Assembly (NCBI GenBank): GCA_026168455.1
Contig: CM047427.1
Location: 14,475,505-14,539,504, forward strand
DNA length: 64,000 nt
Direction: 5' to 3'
From: Theocolax elegans
Taxonomy: Eukaryota; Arthropoda; Insecta; Hymenoptera; Cerocephalidae
A program made the position numbers and the translations under genes. The stretch's first letter is position 1; every line of letters starts with the position of its first letter. Below are positions 36,867 to 50,339 of the stretch, one piece after another. Under the pieces are notes generated by a model. It saw nothing but the letters and a program-made list of their open reading frames with translations. It had not been told where the DNA came from and made no database searches.

Positions 36867-39494
36867 ATCAATTTAGTTGTTTAATTAAATGAAAATATTT
36901 CAATATGTCATTGATTAATGTATTTTGTAATTTGGTATTTTAATTTTCTGAAGAAGATATTACTGATTGCATTATATTAATAATTTACTATTTCATACAA
37001 AATCCAAATTCAGAGGCACTAAGTAAGTGAAAATATATTATTCTCCACAGTTTTAATCGCACATTAACTGTACCTTCAAAAATGTTTGCATCGAAAACAT
37101 ACAGATATTCATGCAAACTTTTGCTGTTTTGCAAATTTTATATATAAGTTTCTCATAAAACAGAAGAAGTGTTGAATAAATGTAAAATTAACTTTTTGGT
37201 CTCGGTTGGTAATACTCACGGCTGGTGTTCAATCTAAATTACAATCTGTATCTCTCAAATTGATAAATTAGTTTAAAAAATCATAGTATAAGTTTAGATT
37301 ATATGGAAAAGCCTAACGAAGATGCTATACAAGATGCTTATACAAGAAATATATTTTTTAATATTTAGTAAATAAATTCTGTGTTAATTATGGATTTAAA
37401 ACTGTAAAAATATATAATTATAAACAAAACGTCAAACGATAGGATTTAAAAAAACATTATCTTTATAGAAAATATAAAAATGTTTGTTTTATCAATCAAT
37501 ATTTCACAAAATTTCTAGTTTATTGAAACCAATAGATTGTACAAAGAAATTTAAAAAAAATATAAAATGTTAGCATGATTATTATACATAGTATAGGCAC
37601 GACAAAATGTTAAATTTAAATGGAGAGGAATGAAAAGTATCGAAATTTCGCTTGAATTTCACGTATACTGCTGCATTGTACAGGTAATCAAGTGAGAGAA
37701 CCGATGTATCTCTTTGGTTCGTTGACAATTGACTCGGCCACCGAGAAGTGACAGGAGTCACGCGACGGGAGGTCCAATCTTCCTTTCCTTTTTATAGGCC
37801 CTCTCTTTTTTTTGGCCAGTCTTTGATGTTGTCGAGGATACGAACGATTCTTCGATATTCCACGCGTGGTGCATTTCTACGAAGAGGTTCAGCCTTTAGT
37901 TTTTGAGTTACCGCTGTTGGATCTCACGGTGGCATCGATTAATTCTTATTCGATATCTTAGATTTATTTTTTCTTAGATATTTTTTGGATTATTCTTTTT
38001 TTAACTAGAGCAGGTGGTCCAGTTAGTGCGAGAGATTCGATAAATGGTTATTTTTAAGGTTTAGTGTCACTTCGTTGAGAACTCGATATTAATCCTCTCA
38101 AGAGTGGTATTTTTTCGATATTTTATCTATCAAACTTTTTACAGTAGCATTAAAGCCAAAAGTAAAAGTATCTTTAAAAACGTCATGATTAAAAGTCAAG
38201 TATTTATTCTTACAAAATTATTATTTTGTCGATATATAATTTTTAAGAAAAATGTATACATCAAGCAACAGAGTTCATTACGAATCAACAAGAACAACAT
38301 ATTTTACATATTTAGTTAATTCATGGACTGTAATAAACGAGGTTCATAAATTAAAATTTATATCAGTTTTACAGTTGTACATAAATTGAGTTTCGAAGAT
38401 TTATTAATACAAATATGTGGTATCTAACAAGACTAACCTGTTGCGCGGTTAATATTAGCTGAATTTCCAGTATGATTCGAATGCAATCTTTTCTAATCAA
38501 TGCATTTCAGACTTTATTTAAAAAGTGAATATAAAAATAATTTATCCATTTTATCATATTCTCATGATTCTAAAATACCAGATCGCGCGGGTAGTTCCTC
38601 GTCAATCATGTCCTCCTCTCCTAGATTCGAAAGTTTTTCGGTTTTCAATCTGTCGAGATCGTCCGGTAAGCCTTCATACATCATCCTTCTTTATCGCGTC
38701 TCATTCAATCTTTTTATTTTTTCCAATTCCTTTTCAACGAAAGTCGCGAACTTCGTTCTGTCGTATACATACATACAGATGTATAGACGTACACGCAATT
38801 CGCTTTTTGCTCCTATCCGTATATATCGATTCTTTTCTTGCCCGTTGACTCTATACCTTTTGTCTCTTATCTCTTATTTCTTATTCGTCTGATTCTATAA
38901 GGAGCTGAGAAAATCTGCTCCAGTAGAATCCATAGCAAGACGTCAGATGTCAAATATGTTTACGACTTGGTATTCGATGTCGCCGGGATGGGAAATCTCT
39001 CTCGAATTCATGAATTTCAAACGAGATCCACTTTTGTTAGGTTAACAATCTTCCTGATTCGATGAATTGTAGTATTCATTTTCTTCCTTCATTCGGTAGA
39101 TTTTGAATAATTTATCTTGCCCAACCTATGCTCGGCGTGCCACTTGATCATTCATTCGAATGTGCGTGTTAATCTCGTAATCGTTTCTGCAAAATTATGT
39201 GTCGTTTGTATCTAACTTTAGCAATGATAACTGTTCGAATAAATCATTTTTTTATACAGGATATATATTCATCGGAAACTAGAATTGTTGCTGCGTATCT
39301 AATTTGATAACAATATTAAACTATAAATTTACAGAAATATATTTTTATCAATTTCGAAGAAAATCACGACTTTATCTAAAATAAATATAATTTAAAAAAA
39401 AACGAATTACTTATCCCTGGTGGAATCAACAAAAATTTTGTAGCCATTTACTGAGTAGCGTTCTCATGTCAATCTATAAACTAACTAGGACGCT

Positions 39495-39922
39495 TGGTCA
39501 GGTCGTGTACAGGAATGAAAACGCTTTTTCGAAACCTTTCCTGCCTATTTCATGGTTTTCATTCCATTTTACAAACCTTTTCTGACCATCAAAAATGCTT
39601 TTGGAATTTTAAGTAGACTAAGAAAAATTGGCCATTTTAGCTAAGTATAATAGCCATAAACAAGCTCCTAAAAATGATTTGGCTCAATTTGAGACAAAAA
39701 TGATAAACGTCGAAATATCTTTAAAAGTACTATTTATATAGCGTAAACAATCGTCTGTATCTATTACAAATGGTAAAACCGATCAAATTTCACAACACGC
39801 TTTAAGTTTTGTTTACAGGATTACCCGAAAAGTTGTTTCATATTTGATGAAGGTTATGTACATCTAAGAAATGGTCAAGAAAGGTGTGAAAAAGCGTTTC
39901 ATTTTGAGATAGAACCTGACCA
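39495..39922. mobile_element. mariner-TIR MITE, copy 3
   Basis: Direct copy of 13000-13425, with two one-base insertions in the left inverted repeat region. Same flanks as copy 1, so it was carried with the repeat unit. Confidence 0.65.
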
Positions 39923-40998
39923 GTTTCACTGGCCATTTTCTTAATTTCAAGCACATTTTTCATATTTAAAATTCTACTAGGGATTTAATCTTATTTACTG
40001 TATGAAATCTAATTTTAATTTGTTTAAGTTCACTAAGCGTAAATATGTTAGTTTTACTTAAATACTTTTCACCTATTTATCATTAATTAAAAATCCATTG
40101 ACTATCTTTTTCATCAAATTATGAAATTGCAATAATGCAAAAACAAAAGTTAGATGCAATTACAAGTTTGTAACGTTATTAAAAAGTTTACTTATTTGAA
40201 TATAATACTTTGTCTTATTCCAATTTAAAAGATATAATCACGCCAACTTTGTTTTTTCTTTTACAAACTTTGAATTGAAAAGTTTTCAACGTAAATTGTT
40301 GTGTTTTTGATTACTAAATCAATGTGCATACAGATTTAAAACAGTCACGTTGTAATTTATCATTTTACACTATGACACGAACAATTTTTGTTTACGTGTC
40401 GTTGATGACGAATACACTTTATAATAAAAAAAACGAAATAATAACGAATTCAACACGTGTACGTTTCCGTGTCAGTGAGTTAAATTTACCCGGTTGGTCA
40501 CTGTAGCTCGATGCTTGTAAATTGCTGGATACGAAAGACACTTTGCCGGAGGATCGAGTGAACCTACAGGGATGACAAGATAAGCGAATCGAATGAACGA
40601 ACTTGAGCAGAATAAATATAGTGCAGAGGAACATTGACCATCGGATTAGACTGACTTTCAACAATTTTTATGGTTATCATTTTGACAAATAGGAATATAA
40701 CACTCAATTACTTAGAACTTCACAATTAATTCTAATTTTTATGATTAAGGACTCCTTAAAAAATAAAAGATATTAGTGTTTCATTTAACGTTCATCTAAA
40801 AGTACAACTCTGAATTTTGAATTAACCAAGTAATAAATGAAAATAAATTGATTAAATAATTTTCAACCGATTGATATACTCGCGGCAATATTTTGACAAA
40901 CGAAAAAATGGAACTTGACAGTTCCGTGGCTCTAGAAAACGCATGAAACTAACAACTTTTTAACACTATCATTTTTACCGCACTCTTTCTTCCTAAAG

Positions 40999-42886
40999 TA
41001 TAATTCACGCTGTAAGACATTATTAAGCTCGGGACAGTCCTCCCCTAACACCGACAATTTTTATCGTTTAAGAAGGGGTCGCGAGCTATCCAAAGGTGAA
41101 AGAAAATCTGGCGTAGCAGAGGAACACGTTGAAAGAAAAGAAACCAAAAAAAAAGGAAGACGCGGTAAGATAAAAAGAGCTTTGTAACGCGTGTGTGGTA
41201 GGAGACTCGTGCCAAGTCAATTGTTGAAAAGTGTCACGCGCAACCGACGGATCATGTCGATTGCGACCGAGAAAAAGGGAGGACGATTTGTGTACACTGA
41301 GATTTAGGGTGGTATAATGAGGAAAAAAAGTAAACCAAAGTACTTTTTATCTCTGTGGTTTTCGCTTCTTCAGTTGAAAAAATATGGAACTTGTATTCAT
41401 TGATCGATAGGAAGCACTATGCGTCTTGTTTGCACTGTTATACATATATTTGTCAATTTATAATCCGTGGTTTTGAGTTTGAGCTCATTGAACCGTAATT
41501 ATTGTATTTACTTTGCGACTGTTGAATTGCAATTAATTCGTTATTGATCAGTCAAACTCTATGTTATAAACTTAATTTCAAACAAAATTCAAGTTTGATA
41601 AGGAATAACAACGAAAATCGTGTATCGATATAAAGTAACAACAGTTTGATGAGGAAAACATGGTAAATAGTTATAACAACTTTGGTCGACTGACGAATAT
41701 AAATTCCTGAGATACCAACTAGCAAGATTTCCTCAAACGAAAGTCAAAGTTTCTTCTTCACGTAAATTCTCGTTTCAAGTCGAGATAAGGTACAAACAGA
41801 GTAAAGTATCGGTGATAACTTGGATCCTTTCCTGTACGTTGCCTCCAGGCCATTGTACAACCTCTCCCTCTCACCGCCCCCCTCACTCTCTCCCTCTCTC
41901 TTTCTCTCTTGATTTTGTAAGTTATACGAAAAACTAAAAAAAAATTCGTTGAAAAGTGAAAAAACTTGGTCCCTTGTAATTTGTACACTATGCTTTGATG
42001 ATCAACATATTTTAAATTATAGTTAAATAATAAAGTTATATTTTATTGTACACATAAGATAAAAAAAGTGGAGTATGAAAAAATAATTATTTTTTGTGGC
42101 GGTAGTTTAATTAAAATTATACTACGCGTTAGAAATAATTAATGAAAATTAATTTTAAAAATATTTTGTCTCCACAAATATAATAATAATTTTACTATTT
42201 ACTAGTGTAAATTTATAATGTACTTAAAAGTATAATAAAGTATAATAATTACGAAGATCTCGAAGAATCATTTTATGTGGCTATTTAATAGACTAAAAAT
42301 TTGTATTCTTCGTGTTTTTTCAGCAAAGCAAAGTACTAGTATATTTTCAAAAAAAATTTTTTTCGAAAAAAGTAAGCTTATCACTTGCATCCAAGTCGTT
42401 ACTTCCTGTAGGGATCCTACGATCCAAGAAAATCCCGGTATCACAAGCTCGCCACCGAATTCGAGCGGAACCTAGTCGATATTAAGGAAAAGATGCTTTG
42501 TGCTTGCCCTCCTTATCTCGATATCTTCACGGGCTCCGAGAAAAGAATAAGGACAAGAAGGTGAGCTTTCACCCATCCGATCGGCTCCGAATAGCAGTCC
42601 GCGTTACACACACTCACCTCTAAACATTTTTTTTTCTTTTTTCTTTAGCTCTTGGGTAAAATATCCTACCTCGTTTTATTATGTATTGGTAGGGATTGCG
42701 CTGGTGACTATCCATCGGAATTTCGTACGCCACTCCGAACGAAAAGCTCTTTCGAGGTTTATTTCGCGGAGCGACGGATTTGTTCTTGGAGTTAGTTCAC
42801 CGGATTTGGGATTCGACGAGAGTGTTATTTGTTTCACGGGCGGTTCTTTGTTGACACTGCGACTTTATTATCGAGGTTTTCTTTAA
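40999..42886 (+). CDS. model X, copy 3
   Basis: Exons 40999-41164, 42412-42560 and 42649-42886. Exons 2 and 3 and the 88-nt intron are identical to copy 1. Exon 1 differs by A9 instead of A11 in its homopolymer, a 2-nt change that would break the frame. Since copies 1, 2 and 3 read 11, 8 and 9 at this run, the true length cannot be told from the window. The poly-A signal is retained at 42974. Confidence 0.36.
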
Positions 42887-45800
42887 AATATATTATTTTA
42901 TTTAGTTTAATAATTTAGATACTATTGTTTCAAACTATGTTTTTAATTGTGAAAATGTATGTAATTTCATTTCAATAAACATTTATCATACCCTGCTGAT
43001 GATTACTCAGATTTAACGTCTACAGTTACTGATTTTATTATTTTCATATTTGTTGATTAGTATAAGTAAATATTAAACTCTTTTTGAATACAAAGCTTTC
43101 GTTAAAAATAATTTGTGTTATTGGATTACGATGTCGTTATAGGGAAGTTGCACGAGACGTTCTACAAAAGATTTTAAAACGATCAGGCAATTTTCGTATC
43201 CACGTGTTTTGAATTTGTATCCAAATTTGAAACCCAACGAGAATTTACGAGTACAAAAGGCTTCTGCAATCTGCATGTTACATGCATGAGAAAATAACAT
43301 AAAGTGCCGTTTATATGGATTAATATTATGGAAACTCATATATTAAAATTACAATATATCGAGCTCCTTTGTGTACCCGTGAATTTAACATCTGACGTGA
43401 AATTTGGTTTATCACTTAACGACTTAACCATTGGAAATGTAACATTATTATAATAATAACCAAAAATAATTAAATAAACTAAAAATTTATTAGATTACAC
43501 TGTTATCGAAGTCTTTAATTTATAATTTACAGATAAAATATATACAAAATTCGACATAATTAATAAGAGAATCAGTTTTATCTATAATTTTAATAAATTG
43601 ATTGCCCTTTCATCATAAACAATCTATTTATGAGCTAAGCTTTAACCAAAAATATACAGCTTTTGGGGATTGCGCAAAAATTAATTAATGGTTCTGCCTA
43701 AAATTTAATAAACACGTATTTACATTGATAAGACAGGAGGGTGAAAATGGAATATCGCAAAACGTAAACTAAAATTTGCTGTTCATAAAATTTTAGTATA
43801 GTATCAATTGATTATTGCATTACGAATAAAATTTTTAAAAATGTGACACTACAAAAATATGACTGAATAGAAGTTATATCGTAGCTATAAAGCGGTTCTC
43901 TCTAGCTTTGCAATATTTCGAGTTGAATTGCCCTGCGCGTGAGGAATTCACGCTCGTTAAGGCCACCGCATACTATTCCGGAGGTTCTGTCTCTTCTAGT
44001 TAAGGTAGTCAATGAAACGACAAAGGCGAATCCAACTAGCCAGCGGTTTCGCCGATTCGATTCGATCGCGAAATTATTGTCGCTTTACCGAGCATCTTGA
44101 ATGCCAATGTTACGCGGCAATTATGCACCAGTCACACACAAGCCTTTGTGCACGATCCTTGAAATTTTCAAGTAGATTTGTGTTACGAGGATCATCTCGT
44201 CATCTCTAAGGAGTGAATTCAATTGTTCTACCGGCGAATTCTACGATGCATATTGTAATCTGTATCGTTTAATTTGACATCATTTTTGTTGAGTCGATAA
44301 GATCCATATACTTACGTAATTTTACATCTATTTTAAATGAGCCAAAACGAATTTCCGATAGTTTTAACGTAATACCGCATTTGACATAATTGTCAAAGTG
44401 TTCAAAGTTTAGTTAACAGTCATACGGGAGGACTTTTATGCGAGTTGTTTAAAAACTAACAATAACATGGTATCCCATGAAACTAAAACAAATTACAGTT
44501 CGATGAAAAAAAGTTTTCTCAATTCTTATCGATACCTTTAAAGAGCCATTGGCAAACTTGTAAATGGATCAGTAATTGTGATTTGATAAAAACTTTAAGA
44601 ATTGTAATTTAGAATCGAAGAAATATTTTAAACCAGAATAATTTACAGCATTAACAATATTGTCGAAGTATGAAATACCATTTCTTTCAAGTTCAACGTT
44701 TTTCCTTATACATAACTTGTAATTACGTAACTTTCTACTTTCCTTTATTCGAGTCTTGCACCTTTAAGAATAACGAGACGCATATTAAAGATATGTCACG
44801 TGCGACTGAAAATCATTATCAAATGAACAAACGTTTATTTTTATTCCTTTCTTACACACATCTGCTAGAAAGTCAAATAAAATATCTTGAAAGTTGTAAA
44901 TCTGATTGAATATCGGAGCAAGTTATCTCGAAAATGAACAAATACCTATTGCAATCTAACGAGGACGATATTCAAAGTTCACCGAGGACTTGAAAGTTAA
45001 GTTTCCAAGGAACTAATAATCGCAAACGCATACAAGCTCTTGTGCATTGGCAGCGATAAATTTTAAGTGGAAAATGTGCGATCAAATGAGATGGTAACAT
45101 TGGCTTGCGCGAGCGTGTCCAAGGTAGATAAACCACCTGGCGCTTGGAAAACGGAATATCCATGTCTGCAGACGACTAGCTCTGACATTGTCATCCTCCT
45201 CTCGCATCTCGACCCACCTCTCTTTTGCGATTTGGTTACGGATAAATGTTTATTCATTGGTCTGTATCGACGTGACGAATGCAAATCTAGCGAATAACAT
45301 TTTCTACCTATTACCAGCAAAACGTTCATTTCTATTTTGAATTCAACTTGCAAGTACTAGACAATCGTCTACTAATTACGTTAAAGTAAAAAGTCATTCG
45401 AAAAAGAAAATTTAGATTACATTTGATGTCACATTGTTCCCGTTTTTTAAAGTCTGATAGGTAATTTGATTAATTTGATCCGCGTGCTACTCATATATGT
45501 CTTCTCGAACGAGTAGCTTTTCACTTGAAGAAATTTCGAGAGTAGCCCGATTGTGTAAATTCATTGTCCTGGAAATAACACTGGGAATTGATCGAAATTG
45601 CAATAAATTGGGTGCGCAAATGCCATCAGGTAAAATGGTATTCCCGACGAAATAGGTAAAACAGTTCACATCAAGAGGGTTGATTACCAGAGTGGGGATC
45701 CTGCACGCGACGTCCCAAAAATTACGGTACCCGCAGCGCGCGGTTACAAAATCCAACATCGGGATAACTAGTCGCGCATCCCTCGTGCATTCCTAAAATA

Positions 45801-47115
45801 CAAACCCAACTCAAAAGGACAAAATCAAATACCCGTCGCGTTCTCATCAACCTCTATATACATATATATATATATATATATACTCACGTATATACGTGTA
45901 CATGTACATGTAGGCAGGTATACGTGCATATATATATATATATATATATGGTAAGGAAATGCAGTTAACGTTTGCATTTGCATCGGGCGCTTTGCGCAAA
46001 GTTGCGTTTAACTCGCGCAAACAGGAAATAGACGACGGTTAGGTTTGTCGTACCGAGTATATACTCCTCTCTTCGGTATAAATGTGAACGTAGGGACTAC
46101 GTTGAGATAGAAGAGAGAGTGTGAGATGCCAAGCGAGAGAGAAAGAGAGGGAGAGGGAGAGGGAGGGAGAGAGAGGGAGAGAGAGTTGGTTAGTGCTCGT
46201 AGTCTATTGGTGAAAATGGCTGATTCGTGCAGAAGCTCGCGCATCTGGACACCCGGAGAGCCCACATCGCTAGGGGAATTGCCAAAGTCGTCACGGTTAC
46301 ACTAAACTCCTTAGTTGCCGCGGTGTATATGCTCCTCCCTCTTTCTCCTTTACCCCTCTCTCTCTCCGTCTCTCTTTCTCTCTGACTCCCTCGCACCACT
46401 ATTTATCCCGCCTTCTCTTTTGTATTCGAATTTATACCGTGTATGTATATGCACACTTGTTTGGCGTTTACTCCGTACGAGCTCATTCGAGTAATCGTAG
46501 AGTAAACACTTATTACTCCATATTTGAATTGCGTCAATCAGACATATGATAAATGTTATCGTGCAAAAGTCTTATTATATTACGAATATTAAATTAAATA
46601 TCAAATATAATATAGGTTAGAAATCCGTAATATTTGTTGAATATAATCAACTAGTAAACGTGTACTTATTAATACTTAGACTCGAATTTTGAAACTAAAA
46701 ATTATTAAATTAATAAATTAATTTTAGCAATTTTATTATACTCTTAGAACAATTATCCAATTATTTTGAATCGATTGCTCAAGATTAAAAAATTTAGAAA
46801 ACAATTTTGAATGTTGTAATAGATCGAGGAGTTGATAGACTTTTATAGTCATCTAGAAGACAGTGCGTTGAGTTCTTTGACCATTTGAAGTGTCTAATCC
46901 CCAATAGAATTGAGCGTTAAATTTTTGTGTAAAAATGCCTGTATATCCACATCTCGTTTCTAGGTAAGTGACTTACGCGTTACGCTTTGAAATACGTGGC
47001 TGAAAGAAGGCGATACAGCCGGTCTCGATACTAATTTTCAACAGGAAACCGTCGCCCGACCAATCGAGTGAATCGATGGCGAAATAGGTCCCAGATATTT
47101 GCTCTCTTTTTTCTT

Positions 47116-47992
47116 ATGTACCTCAGCTCTCGAAGCTGGTTTTGGGTTTTATTCTCGTTGCTAATGAGAAGCTGTGTGGGCACGGACGTCGAGAGGCGTG
47201 TCAGCACATTTTTGTGAAAGGGATCGACAAATGGATTCCTGATGCCTTTCCGACCGAAAAATTGTTCCTTTATGACGCGTAAAAGAGTCGAGGCTCACTA
47301 AAATTCGTTTAGTGAATCACGTTCGACTGTAGAATAATAATTCAACTCACGCGTAAGAGTAAATTACTTCATCTCTTTGTGTACCTATTAAGGATTAAAC
47401 AGTATTTTCTTATGAAAGGATACTATACATGATATGAGAATATTTATTGTAAAATCGAATAATAAGTTAGTAGACGCTATTGAACAACACAATATTATTT
47501 ATTGTTTATCATAAACATTCGAATTTTCGCGATTTAAACTTTTAAATACTAAATGATCACATCATCTCTTTAGGCTCATTAATTTTTTATAAGAGCTGGG
47601 TAATCAAATTAATAATAAAGATTCAACTATCCAATTTCTAAAATCCTTAATTTTCAATTAAACTATTAGTCTGGTTACATAAGTTTCTAATTGACACTTT
47701 TCTTTCACTTTCGCATCAACAGTTGGTGGGTACATAACTTTGCGGTTAATTTTAAGAACCTTGTTAAACACAGCCAAGAGCATCACCATAAAATATTGGA
47801 GACCTTAAACTATAAACCGGTAATTTCGATTACCCTGATCCACCAGAAAGGAAACCTTGGTCGAGAAAGAGAGGGAGGGGGGAGGGGGCTCCAAATTTTA
47901 TCGCAAAATCTCAGCAGGTTGCGAAAAGGACAAACCAAAAGAACGGAAGTGGCAAACCTTCTAAATCTAGTCCCCTTTCGGCTCCTAATTAA
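47116..47992 (+). CDS. model Y, copy 3
   Basis: Exons 47116-47213, 47723-47819 and 47915-47992, identical in coding content to copy 1, including the signal-peptide-like start, the splice phases and the TAA stop. The leader intron is 46964-47044. Confidence 0.33.
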
Positions 47993-50066
47993 AGCCTCTT
48001 GAAACGGCATACTGGTAAAAGGTCCCGAAAAATCCAAATCGTCTTATTGTCTTGGATCTCATTTGCTCTTTCTCTCTCTCTCTCTTTGGGCAGTTAAAGA
48101 GGATGAGATATCCAAGCGGAATTCCAAATTAGACTTGTGAGCGTCTTTTCGGTGGAATGGACAAATGGCCTCTAGGCAAGAAGTAAACGAAGATCGCAAC
48201 TACGTGCTCGCGGGAATTCGGTCGAACGCGCACGTGCTCGCGCAATTCTCCACCAACTCGTTCATCCACCTACGACAGCTAGTGGATGTACAAACACAAA
48301 GCGATCGCGACAACTCAATCTGACGATTTGAACGCCAAGATAATCGAATCGGTGCCTCTGTTGAATTCGATGTGTTTGTTGTTACTTCGCTGATTGAACC
48401 TTTTCATTTGAACGATGGGATTTTTTTAATGTTCCTAGATGTTTTACTGGTCGTGTACATTAGGAGCATATGAATGTATTACTATTTGTATAAAAAACGT
48501 GTTTCCAATAAGAAAATAATGAATATTTGTATTTTAACTTTTAGTAACTGTTTCTAGCATCCCATCTGCAATAATTTTGTATTATACTGCAATATTTAAG
48601 TATTTATTAAATCAATCATAGAAAGATTTGAGCAGATTATTGAATAAGAAGGGAGATGAATCGATTAAAGTTATTTATTAAAATAAAAATAAATTAAACT
48701 AGATAGTACAGGCTGATAGAAATAACGAAGTGGTATCGGAAACCTTGCATAATTAAAATTTGGTTTTCTTATTTATTGAACATAGATTGACTAATCCTTA
48801 ACTAAAAATACAAATAAGCTAGCGTTACTACTCATTAATTTTCATTAGCTATTTAGGTCGAAAATGTACATATTAATGTTATGGAGTTTAATCTCTTTTA
48901 ATCGTCACATTATTGAATTAAATTCCGATGGAAACAAGGAGAACGTACCAAGTGTTCGTGTGTTCAAAAATTCCAATCCGAGACAGCTGTCAAGGAGTTT
49001 TCTCAAAGTTTCGATCAACTACTAAAACAATTATAAAAGAAGAGTTTCGCTGACACGTAGAAAATTATTAAAGATTAAACAAGTTGCAATTGGATTAAAA
49101 ATTAATTGATAGTAGGTAAAGAGATTATAAGTAAACAACAACATTTGTCACAATGAAAATGTGAATTAATACTCCATTCAACTTCCTGTCAAGCGATAAA
49201 TAAGAATTAATATTCATTTTTAATATATTTTATGACAAATTTCTAATATTATCTTTGTTAAAAAATTCAAGATACATAGATATCTAATATATGTGAACGA
49301 CCATATTTATAAATCTCGTATATGAATTAAATTCTAGATATCTTTTTAACGAATCCTTTTGCGAAGTTAACAGTCGCGTTTTTAACGAGAAGAAAGAAAA
49401 GTAGATTGAAAGTTAGCTGAATCAGTGGAAAGGTAAATTCCGGGTAAAAAAAAAGAAGGCACATGGCTCAACTGCAGTTTTCCTCAATTGTTTATCGTTT
49501 TATCATTCGACCAAGAAAGCAACAGCCGGTATCAAGGATGCGGAAAAGAACCGTAAAGAAAGCAACGATGGAAGAAACTTTGTAGAGGAAATATACATCC
49601 ATCTGCTTCATCATGGGCCATCCGAGACAACAAAGTTGAAAAGCTCAGGTTGAAACGAACATCTTTCTCTCTTCGGTAGGTCCCGGTTCTCTTAATGAAA
49701 TTTTAAATGAGATCGACATCAGGATATGCGCGCACAGGCCGCGGGAAATTAATTTGAAACTTTGGAGAGCACGGAAAACTTTAAAACCCGTCAAAGCTCG
49801 ACTCCCCTTGCTTTAAGCTTTCTCTTACCTTTTGAACATCCCTTCGCCTTTTTTACAAGTACTCTTTTTATTCTTATACTTCATTATGACGATACTTTGA
49901 GGATTTCTCTAGTACAATCATTATTACTATTCAAAATTAGACATTTGTTCAGAATCATTCTGCGAAAAAAAATTTTGCGTAATTCTACGATTGAAATTTG
50001 TAAAATAGATATAAATGAGAAAAAGGAAGAAAATTTTCGTCCTTCCCTTATATTTTCTCTCCTCGT

Positions 50067-50309
50067 ATGAGAATTGATTTACAAGAGGAACGCGAGTTTA
50101 ACACTCGTCGAGGAAAGTGCATTTCTAAATTCCGAAATGTCACGTCCTCCGAAATTTTACGCTTCTCCGAACACACCAGCCTTGTCGAGTTTTCCTTGGC
50201 GTCGATTTTTTTTCTTCTATTTTTATGTCAGCCTTTTGTTTTTAACAGTTTGTTTTTTTTTTTTGGCAACGATTTCACACGCTTCGGTTGCATTTTATCG
50301 TGTGACTGA
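50067..50309 (+). CDS. hypothetical 80-residue ORF after copy 3
   Basis: First open frame in the unique right flank, starting at an ATG. The N-terminal 45 residues are hydrophilic (begins MRIDLQEEREFNTRRGKC), followed by a strongly hydrophobic Phe/Leu segment that could be a membrane anchor. A second overlapping frame of similar length (50074-50319) is also open, so composition alone may explain both. Not recognised. Confidence 0.15.
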   Translation: MRIDLQEEREFNTRRGKCISKFRNVTSSEILRFSEHTSLVEFSLASIFFLLFLCQPFVFNSLFFFFGNDFTRFGCILSCD

Positions 50310-50339
50310 CAGACACTAGCGAATCTCTGGTCACGTAGA

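Larger units (their letters stand above)
36857..49955 (+). repeat. Repeat unit, copy 3 (direct)
   Basis: Direct copy of 10337-23441, continuous on its right with unique sequence from 49956. It matches copy 1 base for base over long stretches, apart from homopolymer indels, a cluster of small indels around 39120-39280, and the substitution block at 42150-45840. It is the right-anchored copy. Confidence 0.97.
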
